A stretch of 64,000 bases of DNA, from NCBI GenBank assembly GCA_012845835.1, contig JABAKD010000011.1:8494381-8558380 (forward strand). The letters run 5' to 3'. The notes under the pieces were generated by a model, which saw only the letters and a program-made list of their open reading frames with translations, was not told the DNA's origin and made no database searches. Shown piece by piece: positions 11,690-23,069 of this stretch. A program made the translations under genes and the position numbers. The DNA is from Undaria pinnatifida (Eukaryota > Sar > Phaeophyceae > Laminariales > Alariaceae). Each line of letters begins with the position of its first letter. Positions within the stretch are counted from its first letter, which is position 1.

Positions 11690-12054
11690 TTGGAATCGGC
11701 GGGCCACTGGTGGCGTATGCCCGGCGACGGGCAAGGTCACGTCTCCGGCGGAATTGCCGCATCTAGCGTTTATACAGTAGCTCGGTTGTATCATGGGGTC
11801 GAGGCCACCAGCTGTCAGGCCGAGCGCTGTTTTTCAGCGCTCGCCCACCTCATTGCGGACATGTGCGGCAACGTGTGCTTGTGAGTAAGGTCGAGCGCAT
11901 GATGTCCATTCGGCTGAGCAGGTACTTGGTTGACGAGGTCCGCGAGTTGGACTCCGCTGTCGCGCAGGCACGAGCTAGGGTAGCCAAGACTGCGCAGAAA
12001 TCGGCGGCGGCGCGGCAGGAGAGGTCCAGAGCGTCGGTTGACCTTAAAATATAG
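11690..12054 (+). pseudogene. hAT-type transposase C-terminal fragment, frameshifted
   Basis: The plus strand encodes 'ARLYHGVEATSCQAERCFSA' then 'LAHLIADM', which has the layout of the hAT dimerisation domain (a Ser/Cys-x-x-Glu-Arg-x-Phe-Ser core followed by a Leu-rich helix). The frame stops at 11882-11884, but the adjacent frame from about 11863 continues with 'KVERMMSIRLSRYLVDEV' and an Ala/Arg-rich helical tail to the TAG at 12052-12054, so a one-base shift near 11875 breaks the gene. No N-terminal zinc finger or catalytic part is visible upstream, where the 'TACCGCC' repeat lies. This is a dead, 5'-truncated remnant of a DNA transposon. The hAT assignment rests on the short dimerisation motif only. 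Confidence 0.55.
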
Positions 12055-12644
12055 ATGTCACAAATGGCCATGTGGATGGCATCCCTTGCCTGCCTGCCCT
12101 TGTGTTCCGTTGACGCTCCAGGTTTTCACATTATTTTTTTCATTTTTTTTGGTAACATATAATATCAAGGCATTCCATTATTTTTTCATTTTTTTTTTTC
12201 TTCTCTTTCAGGGCGCTTTTTTTTGTTTTCGTGAGTTTTACATGAGGCTGCTCAATTTCTATCATAAAGGAATATGGTAACACCGCAGTTTTTCCTGTTG
12301 GTTCTTCCTCGATTCCTCGCGTGAAATCACCAAGCAAACCAACCGTTCAAAGGGTGTGTACAAGGGTAACCTTCCGAAGGTTAGGGTGAGCTACACAGAC
12401 CAATACCACGGTAGGGGGGGTGGATTACCCCCTTTTTGGCCACTTTTGGCCACTTTTTTCTCAGTGGCTCGGTGTCACTCGCGCGAGCGACCCCCCTGCT
12501 CCTTGCGACCACACAGGATAATATTCTTATAGTGCCGCTTAACATTCTCGATGTTGAGATACGAAAAGTGATGGTTATCTACGTTGCACAAAAAAAAATC
12601 GCCGAAAGTGTTGTTATCAGTGAGGTGGAGAGCCCCTCGCGCGA

Positions 12645-12946
12645 GTATGATAGTATGATAGTATGACAGTATGATAGCATGATAGTATGATAATATGATA
12701 GTATGACAGTATGACAGTATGATAGTATGATAGTATGATAGTATGATAGTATGATAGTATGATAGTATGATAGTATGATAGTATGATAGTATGATAGTGT
12801 GATAGTATGACAGTGTGATAGTATGATAGTATGATAGTATGATAGTATGATAGTATGATAGTATGATAGTATGATAGTATGATAGTATGATGGTATAAAA
12901 GTATGATAGTATGATAGTATGGTAGTATGATAGTACGATAGTATGA
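12645..12946. repeat. (GATAGTAT)n octanucleotide array
   Basis: About 37 nearly perfect copies of the 8-mer with a few point changes (GACAGTAT, GATAGTGT, GATGGTAT). Because 8 is not a multiple of 3, every frame reads a repeated Tyr/His/Leu/Ser pattern; the minus-strand ORFs 12475-12954 and 12579-12956 are products of the array. Confidence 0.95.
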
Positions 12947-13079
12947 TGGTGCACACCCGGTGGCGAAAACTGGGGATACTCTCCTACAGTATACTGAAGC
13001 CTTGATCGTTTTCAGTCTGCAGAGAGGTCTGTTCGTGCGCCGAAAACATGTACAACGCTCAGCTAGCCGCCACCAGTAC

Positions 13080-13440
13080 CACCAAGTTTTGAACTTACGA
13101 TCACGCTACCGCCGAAAAACGAAAAAACCGCTTACCGCGGAAAACATTACCGCCGTGTATTGCATTACTACCGCCGAATTGAATTACCACCGAAAATATG
13201 CCTCTATATTTTATTATTTTGGATTACCGTCCCCGCCAAAGTCGTTGCCGTCACAAAAAATCCGTAAAAACAGCCTACCGCCAAAACTTCTTCGTCGTAG
13301 TGCATTACCGCCGAAAATATCGCCATACTTTGGTTTTACCGCTCTCGCCAAAGTCGTTACCGCCCATAAACGAGAAATCGCCTGCCGCCAAAAAATTACC
13401 GCCATATTATGGCAATACCGCCCCGCCTGTGTCCGCCTAA
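13080..13440 (+). repeat. 'TACCGCC' degenerate repeat, copy 2
   Basis: Related to 11360-11625: 'ATACTTTGGTTTTACCGC' and 'GCCAAAGTCGTTACCGCC' recur in both. The open frame at 12960-13454 runs through it and has no recognisable protein features. Confidence 0.6.
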
Positions 13441-13449
13441 AAACCCATC

Positions 13450-15070
13450 ACTGACAAGAATCTTGACTATAACCTGTAGCTGAAACACTCAATCATTCGC
13501 CGAGATAGTATCGAAAGTAGATCGGAGGGGTAGATAACTTTTTGGGGGCGTTTTGTTTTCGTACTCTATACTAAATTCAGGTAGTTAATCCCAAAGACGT
13601 GGGTGAAGTTCTGAAAGGGTTCTTGGGGGAAGGGCGAGATATTGTTTGATGATTTGAGAAGCACCAGGACATCAGCTTGTAGACGTACTATTGGAACCTA
13701 GATAAAACACTCAGCCATTCGCCTATGTAGTGTCGGAAGAAGGTGGGTGGGGGGTTAGCCAATTATTTTGGGGCAATTTCATGGTACCTCACTATTTTCA
13801 AGTTGATAATTACAAAAAACGTGGGTGAAGTTTAGGCGGAGTTACATGGGGGGACGGGCGAGAAGTTGCTCTCGTACTGATAAAATCCAGGACTGACGTC
13901 AGCTGTCGACGTGTTTTTGGAACCTAGCTGAAGCCCTCAGCCATTCGCCGGGATGGTGTCGGAAGCAGGGTACAGAACTCTTTCGGTCCTATACTATAGT
14001 GTCCAACACTAATTTGAAGTAGTTAATTCCTAACACGTAAACACCAACTTCAAGTAGCTAATTCGCGAAACGTGGGTGCATTTCTGCAGGGGTTGGAAGG
14101 GTGACCAAGGTTAACAAACATCAGGCCTGGACGAGTTTTTATCGACTATATATCGGCACCTGTAGCTAAAATGATTGACCGTTCGCTCCAACAGCAGTCC
14201 AGTGTCGGCAGCAGGGATGGGGGGTGGTAGTAAGCTATTTCGGGCCTCAACCATAACAGCCCACACTACTTCCAAGTAGTTAATCCCAAAAAAACTCGCT
14301 TGCAGTTCTGAAGGGGGTATAAGGGGAAGACGATACTCTTCCTTTATTATTTGCCCCCGCCCCATCACATCAGCCCGTCGACGTTTTCAAGGAGCCTGTA
14401 GTAGTAGCTGAACCACTCAGCCATTCGCCGAGAGAGTCGTATGGTAAGCGGGGGGGGCGTGGTAGCGAACTCTTTTCGGGCTTTTCTGCGGCATCGCGTA
14501 CTCATGTCAAGTGTTTTAGGATGGAAAGTCGGGTGCAGGTCGGAAGGGGTCACTAATTTCAAGTAGTTAAAACGTGGGTGTAGTTCTGAAGGGGTTACGA
14601 GCTCTTGTGGGGCGATGGCCGATAACTCGTTTTATGACTGATGAAAACCAGGACATCAGCCGTCGACGCACTATTGGAAAGTGCAATTGAAACGCTATGG
14701 TAAGCCATTCACCGAGATTGTGTTGGAAGAAGGGGGGCGGGGGGTAGTTGAGTGTTCGGGGGTTTTGTTTATAGTATCCCGCACTAATTTCACGTGGTTA
14801 AAACTCCAAGATCGTCGGTGCACCTCTGAACAAGATGTTTGAGGAGAAGGGCAGCGAATTGTTTTGTGATCATCAAAGACCAAGACATCAGCCGTCGAAG
14901 TACTGTTGGAGCCTGTTTAACTCGAATACTTAGCCATTCGCCGGGATGGCATCCGAAGGGAGGGGTAGTTAACTCTTCTGGTGCTATTGTCAGAGTATCC
15001 CCATAGTGTAGTATGTCATCAAACACGCGGGTGCAGTTCAGAAGGGGATATATGGGGAGAGGATAGAGAG
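13450..15070 (+). repeat. Degenerate satellite array, ~200-290-bp unit, about seven units
   Basis: Landmark 'GGACATCAGC...GTCGACGTACTATTGGAACC' followed by 'CTCAGCCATTCGCCGAGA' recurs near 13455, 13670, 13890, 14140, 14370, 14652 and 14885. Between landmarks each unit carries a G-run, 'CTAATTTCAAGTAGTTAA', 'AACGTGGGTGCAGTTCTGAAGGGG' and 'GATGAAAACCA'. Same family as 8530-9360; single degenerate pieces also lie in methyltransferase introns (40740-40830, 42650-42720, 47700-47780). Confidence 0.8.
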
Positions 15071-15814
15071 AGTGTTTTGTGATATCTGGCGTGACTTGAC
15101 GAAAAACGTTTGTAGGCGCGGCACGAAAGCCTATCATGTACGATAATATAACAGACTTTGCATTACAGTGCCTGATCACCGCACCCGGTGTTACACCAGC
15201 ACAAACCCGATGCAAGTTAGTAGCTGGACTGGATGAATTTAACACATTGAACATCGAAAAATTGAAAATTGACCAACAACCTTCCCGGAGAGTGTATAAA
15301 CTGTGTTACTCGTTCATTGAAAATATTCGTAGGAAGGGCGCGCTGCGCCTCAATCTCGCATATGTTAGTAGCGTTACATCTTTCCGCTTCCGCCTTAACG
15401 GTCTATAAACTTTTTTGTTGTTGTTGTCGGACACTCGTACGTTCAAGCCCAGCCCGTTCGTATTCCACTCCTTGTCTGTGAGGGGATACTGTTTTGTCGC
15501 CGTGCTCGTCGGGCTAGAGTGGAGCGTTGCCCGAGGGAAGGGATTCAAGAAAGGGCGGGTCAATGAGATTGTGATCGTCCGGCCTACTGTCGTTCCATTC
15601 CGAAGCCTCGTTCGTTTTTCTTCGTCACGGACGGCGCGTCGCCTATCTGAGACGAACTCATCTAAGTACATGTCGTTTCGGGTGTGAGCGTTTGCAAGAA
15701 AACTCCCCATAGAGCCTAGGGTTCTTCAGCCGACGAATTTTCTCTGCCGTGTGAGTAGGCACCTTCGCGCCCTAAATGTATTGCCCTTATCTTGGCTGTT
15801 TTTGGTTGAGCCAC

Positions 15815-15975
15815 TCCGGACCCTTCGCATCTTCATCCTTACTCTTACCTTGTCTGTACCCCCGCCCCTACCCTTATCCCTACTCTTACCCCAGCCGCCA
15901 ACCTTACCCTTGCCCTTACACCCACCCCCCACGTTTTCCTTTGCCCCCTACCCTGCCCCTCTATACACCGCATAG
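15815..15975 (+). repeat. 'CCCTTACCCT'-rich minisatellite-like tract
   Basis: Irregular runs of CTTACCC/CCTTACCC. A second tract of the same composition lies at 16236-16425 and a shorter one at 17998-18070. Confidence 0.7.
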
Positions 15976-16235
15976 CTATACCACACGTGCCACGACAAGA
16001 GTAACACATTTTGACCCAAAGGTTTCTGGCGAATATCGCCGGAATCTTGTTTGGGGTTTATCGTTGTATTCGTTCTGCGCCTAGACCATGGGATCACTCC
16101 TCGGATTTATTCGTCCGTTTTGCCTCAAAGTAAGGTTGTGTGTGATTGATAAAGCTCCTCAAGTGAGCACTCTCAGAAACAAAATGGGTGCACCCCAAGC
16201 CTACTATTTGTAGCATGCATCATTCGCTCGTCCTT

Positions 16236-16425
16236 AATCTTACGCTCGCCATCACCCTTATCCTCATGCAGATCCTCGTGGTTACCCATACCCTTACACT
16301 CGCCCTCATTCCTCACCCTTACCCTCAGGCTTACCCTTACCGCTACCCTTACCCTTGCCCCGGCCTTTACGCTGACCTTTACCGATGCCCTTACTCTCGT
16401 CCCTTACTCTCGCCCTCAGGAGCTG
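16236..16425 (+). repeat. 'CCCTTACC'-type degenerate repeat
   Basis: Successive CCCTTACCCT, CTTACCGCT and CTTACTCTCG phrases. It resembles a degenerate telomere-like hexamer/decamer rather than a protein-coding region. Confidence 0.7.
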
Positions 16426-17534
16426 TTGTACGAGTATCTCGTTGATGAAGCTGTGGTAGTTGCAGATGTTTTTGCTCGACGATCGTGTAGATGTAGCCAT
16501 ATTGCACGTGTTGCTGTTGTTGGCTTTAGTCGATGATGGAGCAGATGCAGCTGGGCGGCATGAACCCATCTCGGTGTGATGTTGACGTGTTGTCGATTTG
16601 ATGTTGGCCGAACTGACCGCGGCGGAAGTGACGGTGAGTACCGTGTTACGTTCCCCGTAACACTGTTAACGTGCATTTGCCGTGTTGGTTTGTGATAGTA
16701 GTTGAACATACTTCGACGCGTACACACGTGAAAACAGTTCCGTGGATATATGGTGCTCTGTTCTCCGAGTTTGGCATACATACTTGTAGCTTGTTGGACG
16801 CGTCAAGCAGGTGCTGAATAATTCTCGATCCGAGTCTGATACATGCCATTTTAGCGTGTAAGCGTTAAGGCAGAAGCTGGAGATGGCGTTTGCCCCGTTC
16901 GGGCAGATTTGTCGACGACCTTGCTGCACGTCTACAGCTGTTGGCCTTCTCGTCGTGTTATAAAAAAGTTGCACGAGGACAAATTTATTAAATACGTATT
17001 GCGCGCGTGGCAGCGGGAAGATGTGGTTTTGATAACGACTTCGCGGGTCTTAATAGCCTGAAACCGGACTCCTTGACCTGCTACACGAGTGATAGCGCGA
17101 GCAGACTCCTTACCTGCTTCGCGCGTGATAGCGCGACGGCAGTCTTCTTTCTCGAATATCCCTGAAGTACTTGGCGTACGTACTCGTAGGTGCCATGTCT
17201 CGATGTCGAGGCTGATCTCGATTTTTGAAGAAAATTACTCCGCACTGCAGAAAGTGGAGACCGTTCTTCAAACTTCTTGGCAAAGTATGGCGAACTCAGC
17301 GGGACGCCGTGGCATGGTGCCAGCCGATAGGTAGATCAATGGGGACGAGGCTCATAACCTGAAGGACTGATGTGTACCGAGGCTCTGACTCTGTGAGAAG
17401 AGATGCAGAGGTGGCACCGAAGTGTCTGTGAAGACCACTTGTTTGTGAAGAACACAAAAATAAAATGGTTTGAAAGTGGCGCTTATATGGCCAAAACCTG
17501 GAAAGGAATGAGAGAAGAAGGGGATAAGTAAAGA

Positions 17535-17620
17535 TAGTAGGAAGGAGAAGGAAGGAGAAGGAAGGAGAAGGAAGGAGAAGAAGGAGGTCGGAAGGAGTAA
17601 GGAGGTCGGAAGGAGTGATC
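17535..17620 (+). repeat. (GGAGAAGGAA)n purine tract
   Basis: About five copies of GGAGAAGGAA followed by two of 'GGAGGTCGGAAGGAGT'. Strongly strand-asymmetric (all purine on plus). Confidence 0.8.
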
Positions 17621-18139
17621 GAGATAGGGGATGCCTTCACCCACGGGACTATACCCAAGCCGCGGGCAGGTGTACTTTTCGGCAGCCCGTCCTGTTCCCT
17701 GCAACGTTCCATGTAACGTCCTTGAAATGTTATAAGGAACGTTTTCTGTAACGTTCATATACTGGTGGTGGTAAGCTGATTAACCTGCACTACGATTAAC
17801 TTCCCGATACAGGTAGATTGATTCTTACAAAGTATGCCGGCTACAAAGAACAAACAAACTCCTATGTATTTCGCCGCATATCGTATTTATCCGCATCTAA
17901 AACTATGATTGGAATAGTTTACTAAAGATAGAGACTAAGAATCAAGTCTATACCAATGGACTGCAGAGTCCACATTCTGATATCAACGTTACCACAGCTA
18001 CCCTTCCTTGCCCTTGCTCTTACCTTTGCGTTTACCCCTAGCCGCTACCTTTACCCTCACCCTTGTCCACGTTCTAGCAAATCGATAGGGCAAGATCTTG
18101 ATTCGCGGAGAGAAATGGCATGGCGACCAGCAGACCGAC

Positions 18140-18272
18140 AGGCCTACAGACTGACCGACCGACCGACCGACTAGGCTTTCAACCGATCGACCGACCGGGC
18201 CTACCTACTTACCCACCTACCTACCAACCGGCCAGCCGGCCGGTCGACCGGCCGACCAACCGACCGGCCTAC
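18140..18272. repeat. (CCGA)n / (ACCG)n tetranucleotide-rich tract
   Basis: Imperfect CCGA and CCTA tetramers, grading into GCCGGCCGGTCGACCGGCCG, which is self-complementary and could fold as a hairpin. Confidence 0.75.
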
Positions 18273-21136
18273 CGACGTTCAGTGTGCTTGGTTTCGTGTG
18301 GTGTGAATTGCGAGATACTATTGTTTTGAGAGCGTAGGGTCTTCGCTGAGACGCTGATGGGTGATCGGAGGGCGAGCCGGGTTCTGTTAAACCCGCGGCT
18401 ACAAAACCCGAGCGCAGAGCTTTAGCGTGCTACATGTTTTTCGTCTAAAGGGCGACGACGTTTGACATGGATTCCACCGCCGATCTTAGAGTGGGGTACG
18501 GACGTGGGGTTGAGGAGACATACACGCGTGCTTTACATTCACGGATGGCCATGGTATGTGTATCATGTAGTTGTTTTTCGGTCTTCTCGACAGGAGACAT
18601 GTTAAGGTGAGAAGGCTAGGTGAGCACCTTCTCCGTTATAAAAGGCATGTAGTGCTCGTCTCGACTCCACGTAGGTTCTGCATATTTTTCTGCAGTTTTT
18701 TGTTTTTGTTCGAAAGGTTTCTGAGGAGAGAGGGCGGGGTCATTCCAGGCCTGGTTGTGTTCTCGTATTGTCAGGGATGAGGAAGAATATATGTAACGAA
18801 GCGGAATGCCGGATCACAGGACCATGTGTCTTATAGGCTGCCGCGTAGTTATGACTAGTTGTTGGTGCTTAACGCTTTCTACAAGATGGAGGCGACGGAG
18901 CTCTTTCGTTAGGCGAGAGTTAAACAAATCTGTCCGATTCGTTTCTTGTGGCACTGCCACCGCTGCACATCACGGCTAACGTGTGTGCGCCAAACAACAT
19001 ACATACATGCAGCCAGAGGTGTATGTGAACGCACAGCAAGCGTGGGACAATTTGACACGCAGTGACACCTGCGCTGTGTCGCACGATACTCACCCTTTGG
19101 CTGTATCGACGGCAAGATTATTATTCAGGCACCTGGTAGTATTCTGATTGAGTCCCGCTACAACAGCGGTAGGCCTGAACTAAAATACCCGCAAGCGTCA
19201 TTCTGCCATTCCTTACCAGGTGGTTGTTAAGTTACGGTCTCCAATCGTGTAATGGCAAGTCTAAATGTGTTCGACCATCGCAATACTGCTGTACGCAGAT
19301 CGTTTGTATTATGGTAGTCCGAAAAACTTTCCCATAAAATAAAACGCAAGAAGAGACATAGCCGCACGCAGGCGGGGGGGGAGGATGCCAACAATAACAT
19401 TGTGTGTGTCGGACCAGAATCTGAGGTGTGTCGCTGAGGGACGTGTGTCACTAGAAGTACTTTAACATATCCAGCTCCTAAATTTATCCTCGTCTACCTC
19501 CACGTGCTTTGTACTCAGATGTCGGGAGTGCCGTGCTAAAACGGTGCTGAAAGATGCCAAAAGGGTTAAGACTTGCCCCGTCTGTTCGGACAGTATAACA
19601 CAAAAACAGGGCGTAAACTCCGGCGTGAAACACATTGTGTTCCAGAAAAAAAAATGCGGACATCGCGCGGCAAATCTCGAAAGCAGCTCAGGAGGAATGA
19701 AGTGAGGGGGGGGGGGGAGTTATGGCACAAAATCGCAATAAATAGTCGAGTGATCACTGCCGAATGCCGGAAAAAATAAGCGAAATGAAAGGACGAGGTC
19801 GCCCTGTTTGGCTGCACCGCACATTTCGCCGGGGGGGCGAGGCAGGGGCGGGAATAGCAAATAAATGAAGGGGCGTTTACTACGAATGATTTGGCCTGGC
19901 TCTACTAATAGTAAGTTGGAGGGAGTGGGTGATGTCTTGACGGACGAAGATTGCCCTGCGTTCTACTTATTAAACTATTAATATAGACTATGTAGACTAT
20001 AGTCTGATCACATGCTATATTGCTGTACTAGTCTACTGCTGTGTGCTGTGGCTGCGGTCCAGCGACGTACGAGTAGACATCGCGACATTTGCTCTCGATA
20101 ATTCGGACGCTGCCTTCAGATTTTGGGGCGTTGATGTTTATTCAAGGCCTTACCAGCGTTTCGATCAATATTCAAGGCCTACTAATCTGTGTCGGAGCCC
20201 TCTTCGCCTATCCAGGCGTAAGTTATGTCAAATACGCCATCTGTGAGTTCATCCGGTTGAATGGTTAATCCTCAACGTAGCAAGGAGCAAGCTGCAACGC
20301 GGCGCATCTTGTGCCGGTTCGTTCGAAGCAACATCATACTACCAGGTAGCCGGAGCCCCATCAATAATCGATTGCCAACGATCAATCACCACCCGGGATC
20401 TGGACTCCGGGCTCTGGGCGAATCTCCATGAACCTTGCCATGGCGACGTACAGCGTCCTTGTGCCTCGTACCTTCCTAGCGCGAGCGTCAAGTAGTGTTT
20501 ACTGTACGCACCAACCAAAAAGTGAACCCTGGATAGATGATGCTCGCAGATTTCGTGTGCGCAGAAAGCAGGAAGGATCAACCATCAGCCGATCGATGAT
20601 GAAGATGCATTGGACCTAAACATCCTAAACACCTCCGGGCTTGCTTTTGGGCCAGCCACATTCTCCAGCATACGAGTCATATGGAGAGTACTATGCATAC
20701 TCAAGCTCCAGAAGCAGCCGATATCAGATTTATTCATGCACAGCAAGCTTAGCCGTCTAGGCACTACTACCAACAGCAGCAGCAGCTCTTTGCCTTTCTT
20801 CTTTTTTTTTTTTTACCTTACTTTTTTTCATCCACGGACATCCAGCAGACTATCGTGGTGCCGGTGATAATTCACCCTCTGCTGTTTGTGGTTCGCAGAG
20901 ATACACAAGCACACGGGGCAGGTATACTCAGCAGCACATTGCACACACGTATCATACGCTCCCTCGGCTTCAAACTTCAAAATCCTCATCTATCATTATT
21001 CACTGGTAGTTGATAAGAGTACAGAGTGCGGCGCCTTGCCAGACGGCATCATACCGGCATTAAAAGTGGCATCTCTGAAGTATCTCAGGATGCTGTACGG
21101 TACGCACTTCTTCCGTAGAAGGAGGTCGCGACAAGC

Positions 21137-21359
21137 GGTTTCATCGCACTAAACTGGGCCCCCGTACTAAATAAGTTATAAAGGGTACCCGCTATCATTT
21201 CATATCGTATGCACAATGACAATAGACTATGGACTTAAATTTAAGGTCGGTTTCATCGCACTAAACTGGGCCCCCGTACTAAATTAGTAATAAAGGGTAC
21301 CCGCTATCATTTCATATCGTATGCACAATGACAATAGACTATGGACTTAAATTTAAGGT
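21137..21359 (+). repeat. Recent tandem duplication, 112-bp unit, two copies
   Basis: Copy 1 (21137-21248) and copy 2 (21249-21359) begin 'GGTTTCATCGCAC' and end 'CTTAAATTTAAGG'. They differ at only a few bases (AAATAAGTTATAA versus AAATTAGTAATAA). Confidence 0.9.
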
Positions 21360-23069
21360 TTCTTTGGCAATAATATTCATATACAAATGATCTCTGTATA
21401 TCCGTCCGTGTCGGTAAAAGATACGTACCAGGGTAGACTAGTCTTATCTAAAAGGTTTAGATTCTGTCAACACTTTTGCCAATGATAATTTAATGACCCT
21501 TCAATCAAAACATCAAAACCAGCACAAACAAGGACAAACCTTGAAACCGCAAGATTTTCCAAATTATATTTTTATACTGCTATTGGGTAAAGGCTCATAC
21601 TCCTCATGTAATGTGTAAAAAAGGTACTGTAAAACCGTCACCGCTCCCCACGACCGAGGCACAACCAACCTCCGGGAGACAAGGATCTCACATCTCACGA
21701 GTAGAGGACGAGTAACACAACACAGCAGCAGCAGCAGCAGCAGCAAAAGCAGCGACGGCGGAACCATGACCGAGCACAAGCCGAAACTCGGTTGCCCGCC
21801 GGTGAGTGCGCAGGGCCCCGACAGCTATTAATAATGACGATGCTGCTCGGCACACCTCGTGCTCGGTATTTAGGAATGGACAATAAGTATACTCCTTCCT
21901 GTTGACGCGTACCTGATACCTGGTATGGTAGTTTTTTGTCGGAATAGCCCTCTTGCATCCCCTATATCTTGTGTCGCCCATCCCCGTCCGAAAAACAATG
22001 GGACAGTCTCGGCACCGCACGCGCTGTGCAGCGCTATCGAAATATTTCCAAGCCGAGGGTACCGCGCATTGACGCGGCCGATAAATCTGTTCTTCGTAGG
22101 GCGTGCGCGCGTCTTGCGAGTTCTTCAGGCGCATGGTGTTTACTTCGTTATCTGATCATGTTTACCGAGAAGCGCCATTGCCGAAAATATCATACGAAGC
22201 CCCTGATGTATCCAGGTGATATTATGCCCTTTCCCCCGAAGGCGTCTGTCTGCTGTCTGCAGTACGAGAGAGGTACGACACACCCTGTGCACCCAGAGTT
22301 AGGACACGTTCCTCGCCACCCGCGATGCGCATGCTCGGCTCTGGATCCGGCTTGCATCTGGGCCTTGCCGCCTCGCTGTTGTTTCCTTTTGATCTTGCTG
22401 TGGTCGCGGGCTTCGTGCCTCGCCGCTTTTACATTTCCACAAGTCACCATTTTTTTTTCTCACGCACTCGTGCCCTCGCTGGATCGGTTCCACATTATTG
22501 GATCCGACCCCGGAAGTGAGGGTGTATGTGTGGTTCACCGAACGTCTACGTATCCTAGGAGAGCACAGAAAGCTCCGCCTCTATACCCCACCCGTCTCGC
22601 ATTCCAAGTTCGTGGTGTGTGGTCTGCGGTGCCGTGTTATCCAGTCAGACGGCCACCGAACCCACCCACCGTCGCGAGAAATAATCTAAAAATCCAACGA
22701 AGAAAACAAAAAAATGAGGCCTGCCTCTCGCTTTGCATTTTCTTCGTAGGCTGTTTTTAATAATGTTTCATACTGCGCGTACAGTACTGTAAAGTATAAA
22801 GCGATCATGCGATTGATGTGAGATGTGTATCATACCATACCAGGTACCAGGCACAGTACATGGATGCACGATGCTACAACATCAATAGAAGACGTTGATT
22901 CGTCCTATGCGCCTGACACTCATGTTCTTCCACCCTCCCTCCCCGCCCCTTTCTGTCACCGCCCTGCGACTGTGCTATCAACGGCCAGTGCTCGCTTGTT
23001 GGAACCCAGCTCCGCCCGAGAGCGACGCCAGCATCATCTCGCATCGCTGATAACAGCAGAGACACCATC

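Larger units (their letters stand above)
15071..22790. other. Anonymous region without a supported gene
   Basis: I see only simple or short duplicated sequences, listed separately, and short frames with no domain. The longest (21969-22760, plus) opens with TTG, lacks an early ATG and reads Cys/Leu/Phe-rich like pyrimidine-rich non-coding DNA. A 90-codon frame at 15136-15408 is the most protein-like of the small ones but has no recognisable feature. Confidence 0.5.

Noticed and set aside
12475-12956. Minus-strand ORFs with Tyr-His-Thr-Ile-Leu-Ser repeats
   Set aside because: Octamer GATAGTAT read in frame; length divisibility, not selection, keeps it open.
21969-22760. 263-codon plus-strand ORF
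   Set aside because: Starts with TTG, no ATG in the first 60 codons, composition like pyrimidine-rich non-coding DNA; overlapping minus-strand frames are equally long.
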